Assembly: GCF_031180975.1 (NCBI RefSeq)
Contig: NZ_JAPSLI010000006.1
Location: forward strand, 179,379-243,378
Length of the DNA stretch: 64,000 nt
Reading direction: 5' to 3'
Source of the DNA: Microbacterium sp.
GTDB taxonomy: Bacteria; Actinomycetota; Actinomycetes; Actinomycetales; Microbacteriaceae
Made by a program: the position numbers and the translations under genes
Shown: piece by piece, positions 47,540 to 55,502 of the stretch
Layout of the letters: each line of letters starts with the position of its first letter
Position numbering within the stretch: the stretch's first letter is position 1
Notes under the pieces: generated by a model
Databases searched by the model: none
What the model was told of the DNA's origin: nothing
The model's input: only the letters and a program-made list of their open reading frames with translations

Positions 47540-47562
47540 TGGGATCCCACACTGGGATCCCA
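47540..47562. promoter_or_regulatory. Tandem TGGGATCCCA operators before the MFS gene
   Basis: Two perfect copies (47540-47549 and 47553-47562), centres 13 bp apart, 72 bp upstream of the MFS start. Identical to the site before the GntR/FCD gene at 46063, the likely cognate regulator. Confidence 0.85.
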
Positions 47563-47674
47563 CGGCGACAATATGACGCGACGCCGAGGCCGTCAAGAGC
47601 GGAGCTTCATATCGTCCTGACCTCGCGGCCGACGACGATACCCTGGTCTCCTCCCCATTCAGGAACCCGAGGGC

Positions 47675-49066
47675 ATGAGCGCCGCGAAGACACCCCCCGC
47701 ATCCCCCGCACGTCCCGAAGACGCCCGCCTCGGCGTCGGCCCGAATCTCGCGTACGGGTTCCAGCATGTGCTGACCATGTACGGCGGCATCATCGCCCCG
47801 CCGCTCGTGATGGGTCAGGCGGGCGGGATGAGCCAGGCCGAGATCGGGATGCTGGTCACCTGCGCCCTGTTCATCGGCGGCCTCGCCACGCTGCTGCAGA
47901 CGCTCGGGCTGCCGTTCTTCGGTTCGAAGCTGCCACTGGTGCAGGGCGTGTCCTTCTCCGGCATCGCCACGATGCTCGCGATCCAGGGCGACGGCGGCAT
48001 CCAGGCCGTGATGGGCGCTGTCATCGTGTCGTCTGCGATCGGCCTGCTGCTGGCGCCGGCGTTCGCGATGATCCTGCGGTTCTTCCCGCCGGTCGTGACG
48101 GGAACGGTCATCACCTCGATCGGCTTGTCGCTGCTGCCGGTCGCCGCCGGCTGGGCGATGGGCCCGAGCCCGGACGTCGAGGGGTTCGGCTCCCCTGCGA
48201 ACCTCGGCCTGGCGGGGCTCACCGTCGTGCTGGTCGTCGTGCTCACGAAGCTCGGCACGCCGACCATCGCACGGTTGAGCGTGCTGCTCTCGCTTGCGAT
48301 CGGCACGCTGCTCGCGGTGTTCCTCGGCGCTGCCGACTTCTCCGCGGTGCCCGAGGGGCCGATCGTCGCGTTCCCGACGCCGTTCGCCTTCGGCGCTCCG
48401 ACATTCGACATCGCGGCGATCCTGTCCATGATGATCGTGATCCTCGTCACGTTCACCGAGACGACCGCCGACATCCTGGCGGTCGGGGAAGTGGTCGGCA
48501 CGAAGGTGGATGCGAAGCGGATCGCCGCCGGCCTGCGCGCCGACATGGTGGCGAGCGCTGTGTCGCCGGTGTTCAACTCGTTCACGCAGAGCGCGTTCGC
48601 GCAGAACGTCGGTCTCGTGGCGATCACCGGTGTGAAGAGCCGCTTCGTCGTCGCCACCGGAGGCGCGATCCTCATCGTGCTCGGAGTGCTGCCCGTGCTG
48701 GGCAGGGTCGTGGCCGCCATCCCCACGCCGGTGCTGGGCGGTGTCGGAATCGTGTTGTTCGGCACGGTCGCCGCGAGCGGCATCGCGACGCTCGCGAAGG
48801 TCGACTACCGCAACAACCTCAACATGCTCGTCGTCGCCGGCGCGCTCGGCATCGGCCTGCTGCCGCTGGTGCGCCCCGACGTGTACGCCGGCTTCCCGGA
48901 CTGGTTCACTGTCATCTTCAACTCCGCGATCAGCTCGACCACCGTGGTCGCGGTGCTGCTGAACATCGTGTTCAACCACCTCGTACGGGATCCGGACCGC
49001 AACGACGGGCGCAACGAGTTCGTCGCCGCATCGGAGCACCCGACGACGGAGCACCCGACGACGTAG
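47675..49066 (+). CDS. Nucleobase:cation symporter-2 (uracil/xanthine permease family)
   Basis: A 463-residue NCS2 permease with about 14 spans. The opening NLAYGFQHVLTMYGGIIAPPL, the substrate-site stretch VTFTETTADILAVGE and the signature QNVGLVAITGVKSR (NxGxxxxTG) are typical. Xanthine/urate carriers (PbuX-like) usually have the conserved SxxQNxG found here as FTQSAFAQNVG. Uracil or purine substrate cannot be separated with certainty. It is divergent from the hydantoinase module, consistent with a common theme of pyrimidine/purine use. The C-terminus has a duplicated EHPTT. Confidence 0.9.
   Translation: MSAAKTPPASPARPEDARLGVGPNLAYGFQHVLTMYGGIIAPPLVMGQAGGMSQAEIGMLVTCALFIGGLATLLQTLGLPFFGSKLPLVQGVSFSGIATMLAIQGDGGIQAVMGAVIVSSAIGLLLAPAFAMILRFFPPVVTGTVITSIGLSLLPVAAGWAMGPSPDVEGFGSPANLGLAGLTVVLVVVLTKLGTPTIARLSVLLSLAIGTLLAVFLGAADFSAVPEGPIVAFPTPFAFGAPTFDIAAILSMMIVILVTFTETTADILAVGEVVGTKVDAKRIAAGLRADMVASAVSPVFNSFTQSAFAQNVGLVAITGVKSRFVVATGGAILIVLGVLPVLGRVVAAIPTPVLGGVGIVLFGTVAASGIATLAKVDYRNNLNMLVVAGALGIGLLPLVRPDVYAGFPDWFTVIFNSAISSTTVVAVLLNIVFNHLVRDPDRNDGRNEFVAASEHPTTEHPTT
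49034..49063 (+). repeat. 15-bp tandem duplication at the end of the permease gene
   Basis: GAGCACCCGACGACG is repeated twice without a gap just before the TAG stop, giving EHPTTEHPTT. It is probably a recent slippage event. Confidence 0.85.
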
Positions 49067-49073
49067 CCGCCGG

Positions 49074-49535
49074 TCACCGTCCGCCGGGCGGGCCGACGAG
49101 CAGCAGTACGACGAACACTGCGGCGACCGCGGCCACGAGGACCAGCGCAAGCACCCACGGACGCCGCAGCAGCCAGCGCATCGTGCGGTCGTACCAGGTG
49201 CGGTCGCGCGGGTCATCGGTCTCGGCCAGGCGCCAGTGGCCGACGAGCCGGCCGGTGCGGTGCAGCTGGATCTCGACGGGGATCGTGGCGTAGGGGATGA
49301 CCGCGCTGACGATGGCGGCGATCGCGACGCCCGGCATCCAACGCTGGTGGAAGGCGAGCAGCACCGCCGTCGCGCCGTAGGCGAGAAAGACGAACCCGTG
49401 GATGCCGCCGGCGGCGGTGACCAGCACGCCGGACTGCCCGACGGCGCGCGCGATCAGCGCCCCGATCAGCAGGGTCCAGGTGATCGCCTCGGCGATCGCG
49501 AGGACGCGGAACAGACGGGCAGGCGTGCGGAACAT
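49074..49535 (-). CDS. DUF3817-family integral membrane protein
   Basis: A 153-residue membrane protein with about four hydrophobic segments. The stretch RLFRVLAIAEAITWTLLIGALIARAVG and GGIHGFVFLAYGATAVLLAF match the DUF3817 pattern common in actinobacteria. A hydrophilic section (LAETDDPRDRTWYDRTMRWLL) separates the last helix. No function is known. It is convergent with the permease gene, 7 nt apart. Confidence 0.82.
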   Translation of the reverse strand: MFRTPARLFRVLAIAEAITWTLLIGALIARAVGQSGVLVTAAGGIHGFVFLAYGATAVLLAFHQRWMPGVAIAAIVSAVIPYATIPVEIQLHRTGRLVGHWRLAETDDPRDRTWYDRTMRWLLRRPWVLALVLVAAVAAVFVVLLLVGPPGGR

Positions 49536-49591
49536 CGGTCTCCTCGAGGTCCCGTCCAGCCTATGCAGGCGGGCGGGACGGACCCGCGGCC

Positions 49592-51030
49592 TCAGAAGGG
49601 CGGGTCGGGGTCGCGGTCGTGGAGGGTGATGGTGTTCTGCGGGGGTGGTCGGTCGATGTGGACGCGGCCGGTGGGGCTGGTCCAGGCGAGCACCCCGCCG
49701 GGGCGGGCTTCGACGTGCCAGGGACTGTGATGCTTCAGCACATGGTGGCGCCGACAGAGCTCACTGAGGTTGTGGGTGGCGGTGGGGCCGCCGGCAGATG
49801 CCGGGATGGTGTGATCGATGTCGCAGTCCCTCGCCGGGTACCCGCAGGTGAGGAAACGGCAGCGTTTGTCGCGGGCGTGCAATAGACGGCGCAGGCGTGC
49901 GGAGGGCCGGTAGCGGTCCACGGCGAGCACGGCGCCGGTGATCGGGTGGGTGAGCACCCGGGCAGATCCACGCCCACCCCGGATGCGGCCAGCGCGCGCT
50001 CCAGGTCGTGGGCGTCGAGACCCATCAGGGTGAACACCGGGACGGTGACCTCGACGTGCGCGGTGATCCGGGCCAGCAGCCCGTCGGGGGTGTCGTGCCC
50101 GGCCGGGATACCGGTGAGCACCAGCTCGGCCAGCAGATCCGCCCGCAGCTGCCCCATCGACCGGTCATCCGCGACGAACACCGCCGACGCGTCAGCGCAG
50201 ACCTCCGCCGCCGCAGCGGCATCGGCGGCGTCGGCGCGGGCCCTGTCGGCCGCGGGGCCGAACGCCGATGGCTCCCATTCCGCCCACGTAGTCGCCGGCT
50301 GCTGGTGGACGGCGGGAGTCACGGCATCCGTGTGGTGGATGATCGTCGCGCCCGCCACGCGCGCGTCCGCGACCTCCCGCGCGTTGAGGTCCTTCCGCGC
50401 GGCGGCCATGCCGCTGAGTCGGTCCAGCATCGCGTGCGCGCGCGCCGAGGAGGTCACCGCGATGAACTGCGAGTTCCCATCCGACAGATCCCGCACCCAC
50501 ACCCCGTGCTTGGCCGTCGCGTTCCGGTGCCGTTCCTCCGCCGGCACCGGCTGGAACTGCTCCGCCAACCCCCGCGCGATCGGGCGCAACCGGTTCGGCG
50601 ACTCCCCCTCCGCGACCTCCAGCACCCGCTCCGCGTACGCGGCCCGGTCCCGCGCGTCCTGCAGATGCTCCCCCGCCTCCAGGATCACCCGCGTATGGCC
50701 GGCGCTGATCCGCCCCGCACCCTGCGCCGCCCACACCTCCGGGAACCAGGACACCAGCCAGTCGGCATCCGCCATCCGCCGCTGCACCGTCCGGTCACTC
50801 ACCCGCAGCACCCCGGCAAGCTCCGCCGCCACCGCCCGCGCCGTCAGATCCGACGCGTCCACCCCGCCCGCGTTCTCCGCCATACGCAACGACACCTGCG
50901 ACGCCAACGCCAGCATCCCATCCCGCGCGGCCTGCACCCCCGCCAGGGTCTGCTCGATCACCGCCACCGACGACACGATCTCGTCCAGCAGAGCGACATC
51001 CTCGTCACTGGCACCGAGCAAAGCTTCCAT
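49592..51030 (-). pseudogene. DUF222/HNH endonuclease (13E12 type), frameshifted
   Basis: An N-terminal DUF222 domain (from MEALLGASDEDV at 51030) is read in one frame to about 49965. The HNH part (VLTHPITGAVLAVDRYRPSARLRRLLHARDKRCRF ... DIDHTIPASAGG ... NLSELCRRHHVLKH) continues in another frame to 49592. A single missing base in the C/G run near 49955-49970 explains it, since restoring one base fuses the frames into the usual 470-480-residue protein. The family occurs in multiple copies in actinobacteria and is called the 13E12 repeat family in mycobacteria. The coding quality of both parts remains high, so the mutation is recent or is a sequencing error. Confidence 0.8.
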
Positions 51031-51178
51031 ACCCCCAGTACACCAGGGGCCACCGACACTGGAACCCCAGATCCGCCACCGAAACTCAGCCCGCAGATCA
51101 CGAATCCATAACGGTCTGGATCACGCCGGATGACGCCCGACGCACGCCCGAAACGCGACACCGCTAGGCTCACCGGTC

Positions 51179-51856
51179 ATGACGCAACCCGCGCTGCTCG
51201 CGGTCTCTCACGGCACATCGGATGCCGCCGGAGCCGCCGCCATCGCCCGCCTGGTCGACCGGGTGCGAGCCGCCCTGCCCGACATCGACGTGCACGAGGC
51301 GTTCGTCGACGTGCAGCAGCCCGAGGCGGCATCCGCTCTCGCCGCTCTCGACGGCCCGGTCGTCGTGGTGCCGCTGCTGCTGTCGAGCGGCTTCCACGTC
51401 AGCGTCGACATCGGCTCGCTGGCGCGCGAGGACGTCGCGATCGCCCCGCCGCTCGGGCCGGACGAGCGCCTCGCTGTCGTGCTCGCGCGTCGACTTTCCG
51501 AGGCGGCGCCCGCCTCAGAACCCGAGGTCGTGCTCGCCGTCGCGGGCTCCCGCGACCCGGCATCCGAACGCGACGCCGACGCGATCGGCGGTCTGCTCGC
51601 CGCCCGCCTCGGCCGGCCGGTGGCCGTCGCGTACCTCGCCGCGCGCGAGCCGCGACTGACGGATGCCGTCGCGCAGCATCCGGATGCCGTCGTGGCGTCC
51701 TACCTGCTCGCGCACGGCTTCTTCCACGATCTCGCCGTGCGCCAGGTCGCCGGGCACACCGTCACCGAGCCCCTGCTCGACGACCGGGATGCGCCGGACG
51801 AGCTGGTCGAGCTGGTCGTGGCGAGGTACCGGGACGCGGCGGGGCGCCTCGGCTGA
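51179..51856 (+). CDS. CbiX/SirB-type sirohydrochlorin chelatase
   Basis: A 225-residue class II chelatase. The metal-binding histidines are seen in VSHGTSDA (9-16) and in SSGFHVS (68-74), with a second half containing LLAHGFFHD. In this sulfur block it most likely inserts iron into sirohydrochlorin to make siroheme for the sulfite reductase; cobalt insertion is the alternative. A TAGGCT box 8 nt before the ATG, without a ribosome site, suggests a leaderless message. The other siroheme gene, cobA, is at 59710. Confidence 0.85.
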   Translation: MTQPALLAVSHGTSDAAGAAAIARLVDRVRAALPDIDVHEAFVDVQQPEAASALAALDGPVVVVPLLLSSGFHVSVDIGSLAREDVAIAPPLGPDERLAVVLARRLSEAAPASEPEVVLAVAGSRDPASERDADAIGGLLAARLGRPVAVAYLAAREPRLTDAVAQHPDAVVASYLLAHGFFHDLAVRQVAGHTVTEPLLDDRDAPDELVELVVARYRDAAGRLG

Positions 51857-52008
51857 GGTTTCCGCGGCTGGGCCCTTCGATCCCCACGCCCCACTCCGGC
51901 CATCGCTGCGCGATGCCACCCGAGCGCGTGGGCCGGGCTCAGGGACCCAGCCCGGGCGCACACGTACGCGCCCATGAAACAACACGAAGCCGGGTGAAGC
52001 CCCCTCCG

Positions 52009-52045
52009 TGACGAACTGTGACCTCGCGTGTCACGCCGTTCGTCA
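52009..52045. promoter_or_regulatory. 37-bp imperfect palindrome upstream of sulfite reductase
   Basis: Outer arms TGACGAAC (52009-52016) and GTTCGTCA (52038-52045) match perfectly. Inner arms GTGAC and GTCAC also pair. It lies 67 bp upstream of the sulfite reductase start and is the likely operator for the sulfate assimilation operon. Confidence 0.65.
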
Positions 52046-52111
52046 TGTCCTGGCATCCGCCGCCGCCCGCTCCTTACCGTGATCAGCACCGATCCACGAG
52101 AGCGAGCCCCC

Positions 52112-53827
52112 ATGACCCTCGAAGCCACCACCCGCGGCGCCAGGACGCGCACCGCACGGGTGCCCACGAAGCCGCACGGCCAGTGGCTCGTCGACGGCAC
52201 CGAGCCCCTCAACGCGAACGAGGAGTTCAAACTCGCCGACGGCGGGCTGAACGTCCGCGAGCGCATCGAGACGGTCTACGCCGCCGGCGGCTTCGCGTCG
52301 ATCGACCCGACCGACCTGCACGGCCGGTTCCGCTGGTGGGGCCTGTACACGCAGCGCAAGCCCGGGATCGACGGCGGCCGGACCGCCCAGCTCGAGCCGC
52401 ACGAGCTCGAGGACGAGTACTTCATGCTGCGGGTGCGCATCGACGGCGGCCAGCTGACCACGCAGCAGCTGCGCGTCATCGGCGACGTCTCCCGCGAGTT
52501 CGCGCGCGACACCGCAGACATCACCGACCGGCAGAACGTGCAGCTGCACTGGGTGCGCGTCGAGGACGTGCCCGAGATCTGGCGGCGCCTCGAGGACGTC
52601 GGCCTCAGCACCACCGAGGCGTGCGGCGACGTGCCCCGCGTCATCCTCGGCTCTCCGGTGGCCGGCATCGCCGCCGACGAGCTGATCGACCCGACCCCGC
52701 AGATCGCCGAGATCGCCGAGCGCTTCATCGGCGACGAGACGCTGGCGAACCTGCCCCGCAAGTACAAGACCGCGATCACCGGGCACCCCAGCCAGGACGT
52801 CGTGCACGAGATCAACGACTGCGCGTTCGTGGCCGTCGAGCACCCCGAGCTGGGCGTCGGCTACGACCTGTGGGTGGGGGGCGCCCTGTCGACCGTGCCG
52901 CGACTCGGCGAGCGCCTCGGCTCCTTCGTCACCCCCGACCGCGTCGCCGAGGTGTGGCACGGCGTCACGCGCCTCTTCCGCGACTACGGCTACCGCCGCC
53001 TGCGCAACAAGGCCCGCCTGAAGTTCCTGCTCGCCGACTGGGGCGTCGAGCGCTTCCGCCAGGTGCTCGAGACCGAGTACCTGGACGCGCCGCTGCCCGA
53101 CGGCCCTGCGGCACCGAAGCCGGCCGGGCAGGGCGACCACGTCGGCGTGCACCGCCAGAAGGACGGCCTTTTCTACGTCGGCGCCGCACCGCTCGTCGGC
53201 CGCGTCTCCGGCACCACGCTCAGCGCCCTGGCCGACCTCGCCGAAGCGAACGGCTCGCAGCGCGTCCGCACCACCCCACACCAGAAGCTGCTCGTGCTCG
53301 ATGTGCCGGAGGATCGGGTCGAGTCGCTCGTCACCGGACTCGACCGACTCGGACTGTCGGCCCGGCCGAGCCTGTTCCGACGCGGCACCATCGCGTGCAC
53401 CGGCATCGAGTTCTGCAAGCTGGCGATCGTCGAGACCAAGGTGAACGCGGCGAACGCGATCGCCCAGCTGGAGGAGCGCCTCGGCGCCCTCGAGCCCGAG
53501 ATCGGCCGCCCGATCACCCTGCACGTGAACGGATGCCCGAACTCGTGCGCCCGGATCCAGGTCGCGGACATCGGTCTCAAGGGCCAGCTCATCACCAACG
53601 CTGAAGGACGCCAGGTGCCCGGGTACCAGGTGCACCTCGGCGGCGGCCTGGCATCGCAGGACCGCGCGGAGGCCGGCCTCGGCCGCACCGTGCGCGGCCT
53701 GAAGGTCGAGGCGGACGGCATCGCCGACTACGCCGAGCGCATCATCCGCCGCTACCTCGCCGACCGCGCCGAGGGCGAAACGTTCGCGCAGTGGGCGCAC
53801 CGCGCCGACGAGGAGGCGCTGCAGTGA
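52112..53827 (+). CDS. sir: Ferredoxin-dependent sulfite reductase
   Basis: A 571-residue siroheme-[4Fe-4S] enzyme that reduces sulfite to sulfide with six electrons. The cluster/siroheme cysteines are C429, C435 (CTGIEFC) and C475, C479 (CPNSC). Y79 (GLYTQRKPG) and C171 (EACGDVPR) correspond to the Tyr and Cys joined in mycobacterial SirA, which favours sulfite over nitrite reductase. I chose MTLEATTRG at 52112; a frame from 52028 is possible but unconserved. Ferredoxin, FprA and siroheme genes in the same block supply its electrons and cofactor. Its stop overlaps the cysH GTG. Confidence 0.93.
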   Translation: MTLEATTRGARTRTARVPTKPHGQWLVDGTEPLNANEEFKLADGGLNVRERIETVYAAGGFASIDPTDLHGRFRWWGLYTQRKPGIDGGRTAQLEPHELEDEYFMLRVRIDGGQLTTQQLRVIGDVSREFARDTADITDRQNVQLHWVRVEDVPEIWRRLEDVGLSTTEACGDVPRVILGSPVAGIAADELIDPTPQIAEIAERFIGDETLANLPRKYKTAITGHPSQDVVHEINDCAFVAVEHPELGVGYDLWVGGALSTVPRLGERLGSFVTPDRVAEVWHGVTRLFRDYGYRRLRNKARLKFLLADWGVERFRQVLETEYLDAPLPDGPAAPKPAGQGDHVGVHRQKDGLFYVGAAPLVGRVSGTTLSALADLAEANGSQRVRTTPHQKLLVLDVPEDRVESLVTGLDRLGLSARPSLFRRGTIACTGIEFCKLAIVETKVNAANAIAQLEERLGALEPEIGRPITLHVNGCPNSCARIQVADIGLKGQLITNAEGRQVPGYQVHLGGGLASQDRAEAGLGRTVRGLKVEADGIADYAERIIRRYLADRAEGETFAQWAHRADEEALQ

Positions 53828-54540
53828 CCCGCCGCGACGCCGACGCTCTGCGCGCCCTCGCCGCTGACGGCGCGGCCGCGCTGCGCAGCGGGCGGCCGGA
53901 CGAGGCGACCCCGGGCGAGGTCGTCGCGTGGGTCGCCGAGAACTTCGCCGTGCGGGATGCGGCCGTCGCCTGCTCGATGGCGGATGCCGCCCTGCCGCAC
54001 CTCGTCGCCGAGCGGCTGCCCGGCGTGGACGTGCTGTTCCTGGACACCGGATACCACTTCGCCGAGACCACCTTCACCCGGCACGAGGTCGCCCGCACGC
54101 TCGACGTGCGGATCGTCGACGTCAAGCCTCAGCAGACCGTCGCCGAGCAGGATGCCGAGTTCGGGCGCGACCTGTTCGCGCGCGACCCCGGCCTGTGCTG
54201 CGCTCGGCGAAAGGTCGAGCCGCTGCACCGCGCCCTCGGCGCGTACGAGGTGTGGTTCACCGGCGTGCGCCGCGAGGAGGCGCCCACCCGTGCTGCCACG
54301 CCGCTGGTCACGTTCGACGAGCGCAACGGCCTCGTCAAGGTGAACCCGGTGGCGGCGTGGACGTTCGACGACCTGCTCGGCTACGCCGGCACCCACGACG
54401 TCGTCGTCAACCCGCTCGTGATGAACGGGTACCCCTCGATCGGCTGCGCCCCCTGCACGCGCGCCGTCGCCCCTGGAGAAGACCCCCGCTCCGGCCGCTG
54501 GGCCGGACTGGCCAAGACAGAATGCGGACTCCACGTATGA
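53824..54540 (+). CDS. cysH: Adenylyl-sulfate (APS) reductase
   Basis: A 238-residue CysH that reduces activated sulfate to sulfite using thioredoxin or a similar thiol. The iron-sulfur cysteines CC at 125-126 (GLCCARRK) and CAPC at 208-211 identify the [4Fe-4S] APS-type enzyme rather than the PAPS type, consistent with the absence of cysC. The catalytic cysteine is C234 in ECGLH. GTG at 53824 overlaps the sir stop; its own stop overlaps cysD (ATGA). Confidence 0.94.
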   Translation: MTRRDADALRALAADGAAALRSGRPDEATPGEVVAWVAENFAVRDAAVACSMADAALPHLVAERLPGVDVLFLDTGYHFAETTFTRHEVARTLDVRIVDVKPQQTVAEQDAEFGRDLFARDPGLCCARRKVEPLHRALGAYEVWFTGVRREEAPTRAATPLVTFDERNGLVKVNPVAAWTFDDLLGYAGTHDVVVNPLVMNGYPSIGCAPCTRAVAPGEDPRSGRWAGLAKTECGLHV

Positions 54541-55502
54541 CCATCACTGATCTCGTTTCAGCGCAGACCGCTGCGCCGTCCTCGCTCGACGACCACGCCG
54601 GGCTGCTCGAGCGCCGCGAGGCGCTGGACCTGCTCGAGGCCGAGGCGATCCACATCATCCGCGAGGTCGTCGCCGAGTTCGAGCGCCCGGTGCTGCTTTT
54701 CTCCGGCGGCAAGGACTCGGTCGTCGTACTGCACCTCGCCGCCAAGGCGTTCGCGCCCGGACGCATCCCGTTCCCCGTGCTGCACGTCGACACCGGCCAC
54801 AACTTCCCCGAGGTCATCGCGTTCCGCGACGAGACCGTCGAGCGGCTGGGCCTGCGGCTCGAGGTCGCCTCGGTGCAGGACTGGATCGACGACGGCCGCC
54901 TCACCGAGCGCCCCGACGGCACCCGCAACGTGCTGCAGACCCGCCCGCTGCTGCACGCCATCACGCGTGGCCGCCACGACGCCGTGTTCGGCGGCGCCCG
55001 TCGCGACGAGGACAAGGCCCGGGCCAAGGAGCGCATCCTCTCGCTGCGCGACGAGTTCGGGCAGTGGGATCCGCGCAATCAGCGCCCCGAGCTGTGGAGC
55101 CTGTACAACGGCCGGCACCTGCCCGGTCAGCACGTGCGCGCCTTCCCGATCTCGAACTGGACCGAGCTGGACGTGTGGCGCTACATCGCGCGGGAGAGCA
55201 TCGCGCTGCCGCCGCTGTACTTCGCGCACCAGCGCGAGGTGTTCCGCCGCGACGGCATGTGGTGGGCGGTCGGCGAGTTCAGCCGGCCTCGTGACGGCGA
55301 GCAGGTGGAGCGGCGGCTGGTCCGCTACCGCACCGTCGGCGACATGAGCTGCACCGGGGCGGTGGAGTCGGATGCCGTCGACGTCGACGCCGTCGTCGCC
55401 GAGGTCGCACGCTCCACCCTCACCGAGCGCGGCGCCACGCGCGCCGACGACCGGATCAGCGAGGCCGCCATGGAGGATCGCAAGAAGGACGGGTACTTCT
55501 GA
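54537..55502 (+). CDS. cysD: Sulfate adenylyltransferase subunit 2
   Basis: A 321-residue CysD of the PP-loop ATPase family; it forms APS from ATP and sulfate with CysN. PP-loop FSGGKDS is at 55-61, and the block FPVLHVDTGHNFPEVIAFRD and C-terminal SEAAMEDRKKDGYF are characteristic. ATG at 54537 overlaps the cysH stop; its TGA overlaps the cysN ATG. Length and motifs are normal. Confidence 0.96.
   Translation: MTITDLVSAQTAAPSSLDDHAGLLERREALDLLEAEAIHIIREVVAEFERPVLLFSGGKDSVVVLHLAAKAFAPGRIPFPVLHVDTGHNFPEVIAFRDETVERLGLRLEVASVQDWIDDGRLTERPDGTRNVLQTRPLLHAITRGRHDAVFGGARRDEDKARAKERILSLRDEFGQWDPRNQRPELWSLYNGRHLPGQHVRAFPISNWTELDVWRYIARESIALPPLYFAHQREVFRRDGMWWAVGEFSRPRDGEQVERRLVRYRTVGDMSCTGAVESDAVDVDAVVAEVARSTLTERGATRADDRISEAAMEDRKKDGYF

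Noticed and set aside
47469..47552. Upstream start for the MFS gene
   Set aside because: It would overlap one of the TGGGATCCCA operators, while the GTG at 47468 has a perfect AAGGAGG.
43557..47576. A 1339-codon open frame on the plus strand
   Set aside because: It runs antisense through five well-supported minus-strand genes; long antisense frames are expected where third positions are nearly all G or C.
52043..53800. A 585-codon antisense frame opposite the sulfite reductase
   Set aside because: The sulfite reductase has all siroheme/cluster cysteines and normal length, so the opposite frame is a shadow.
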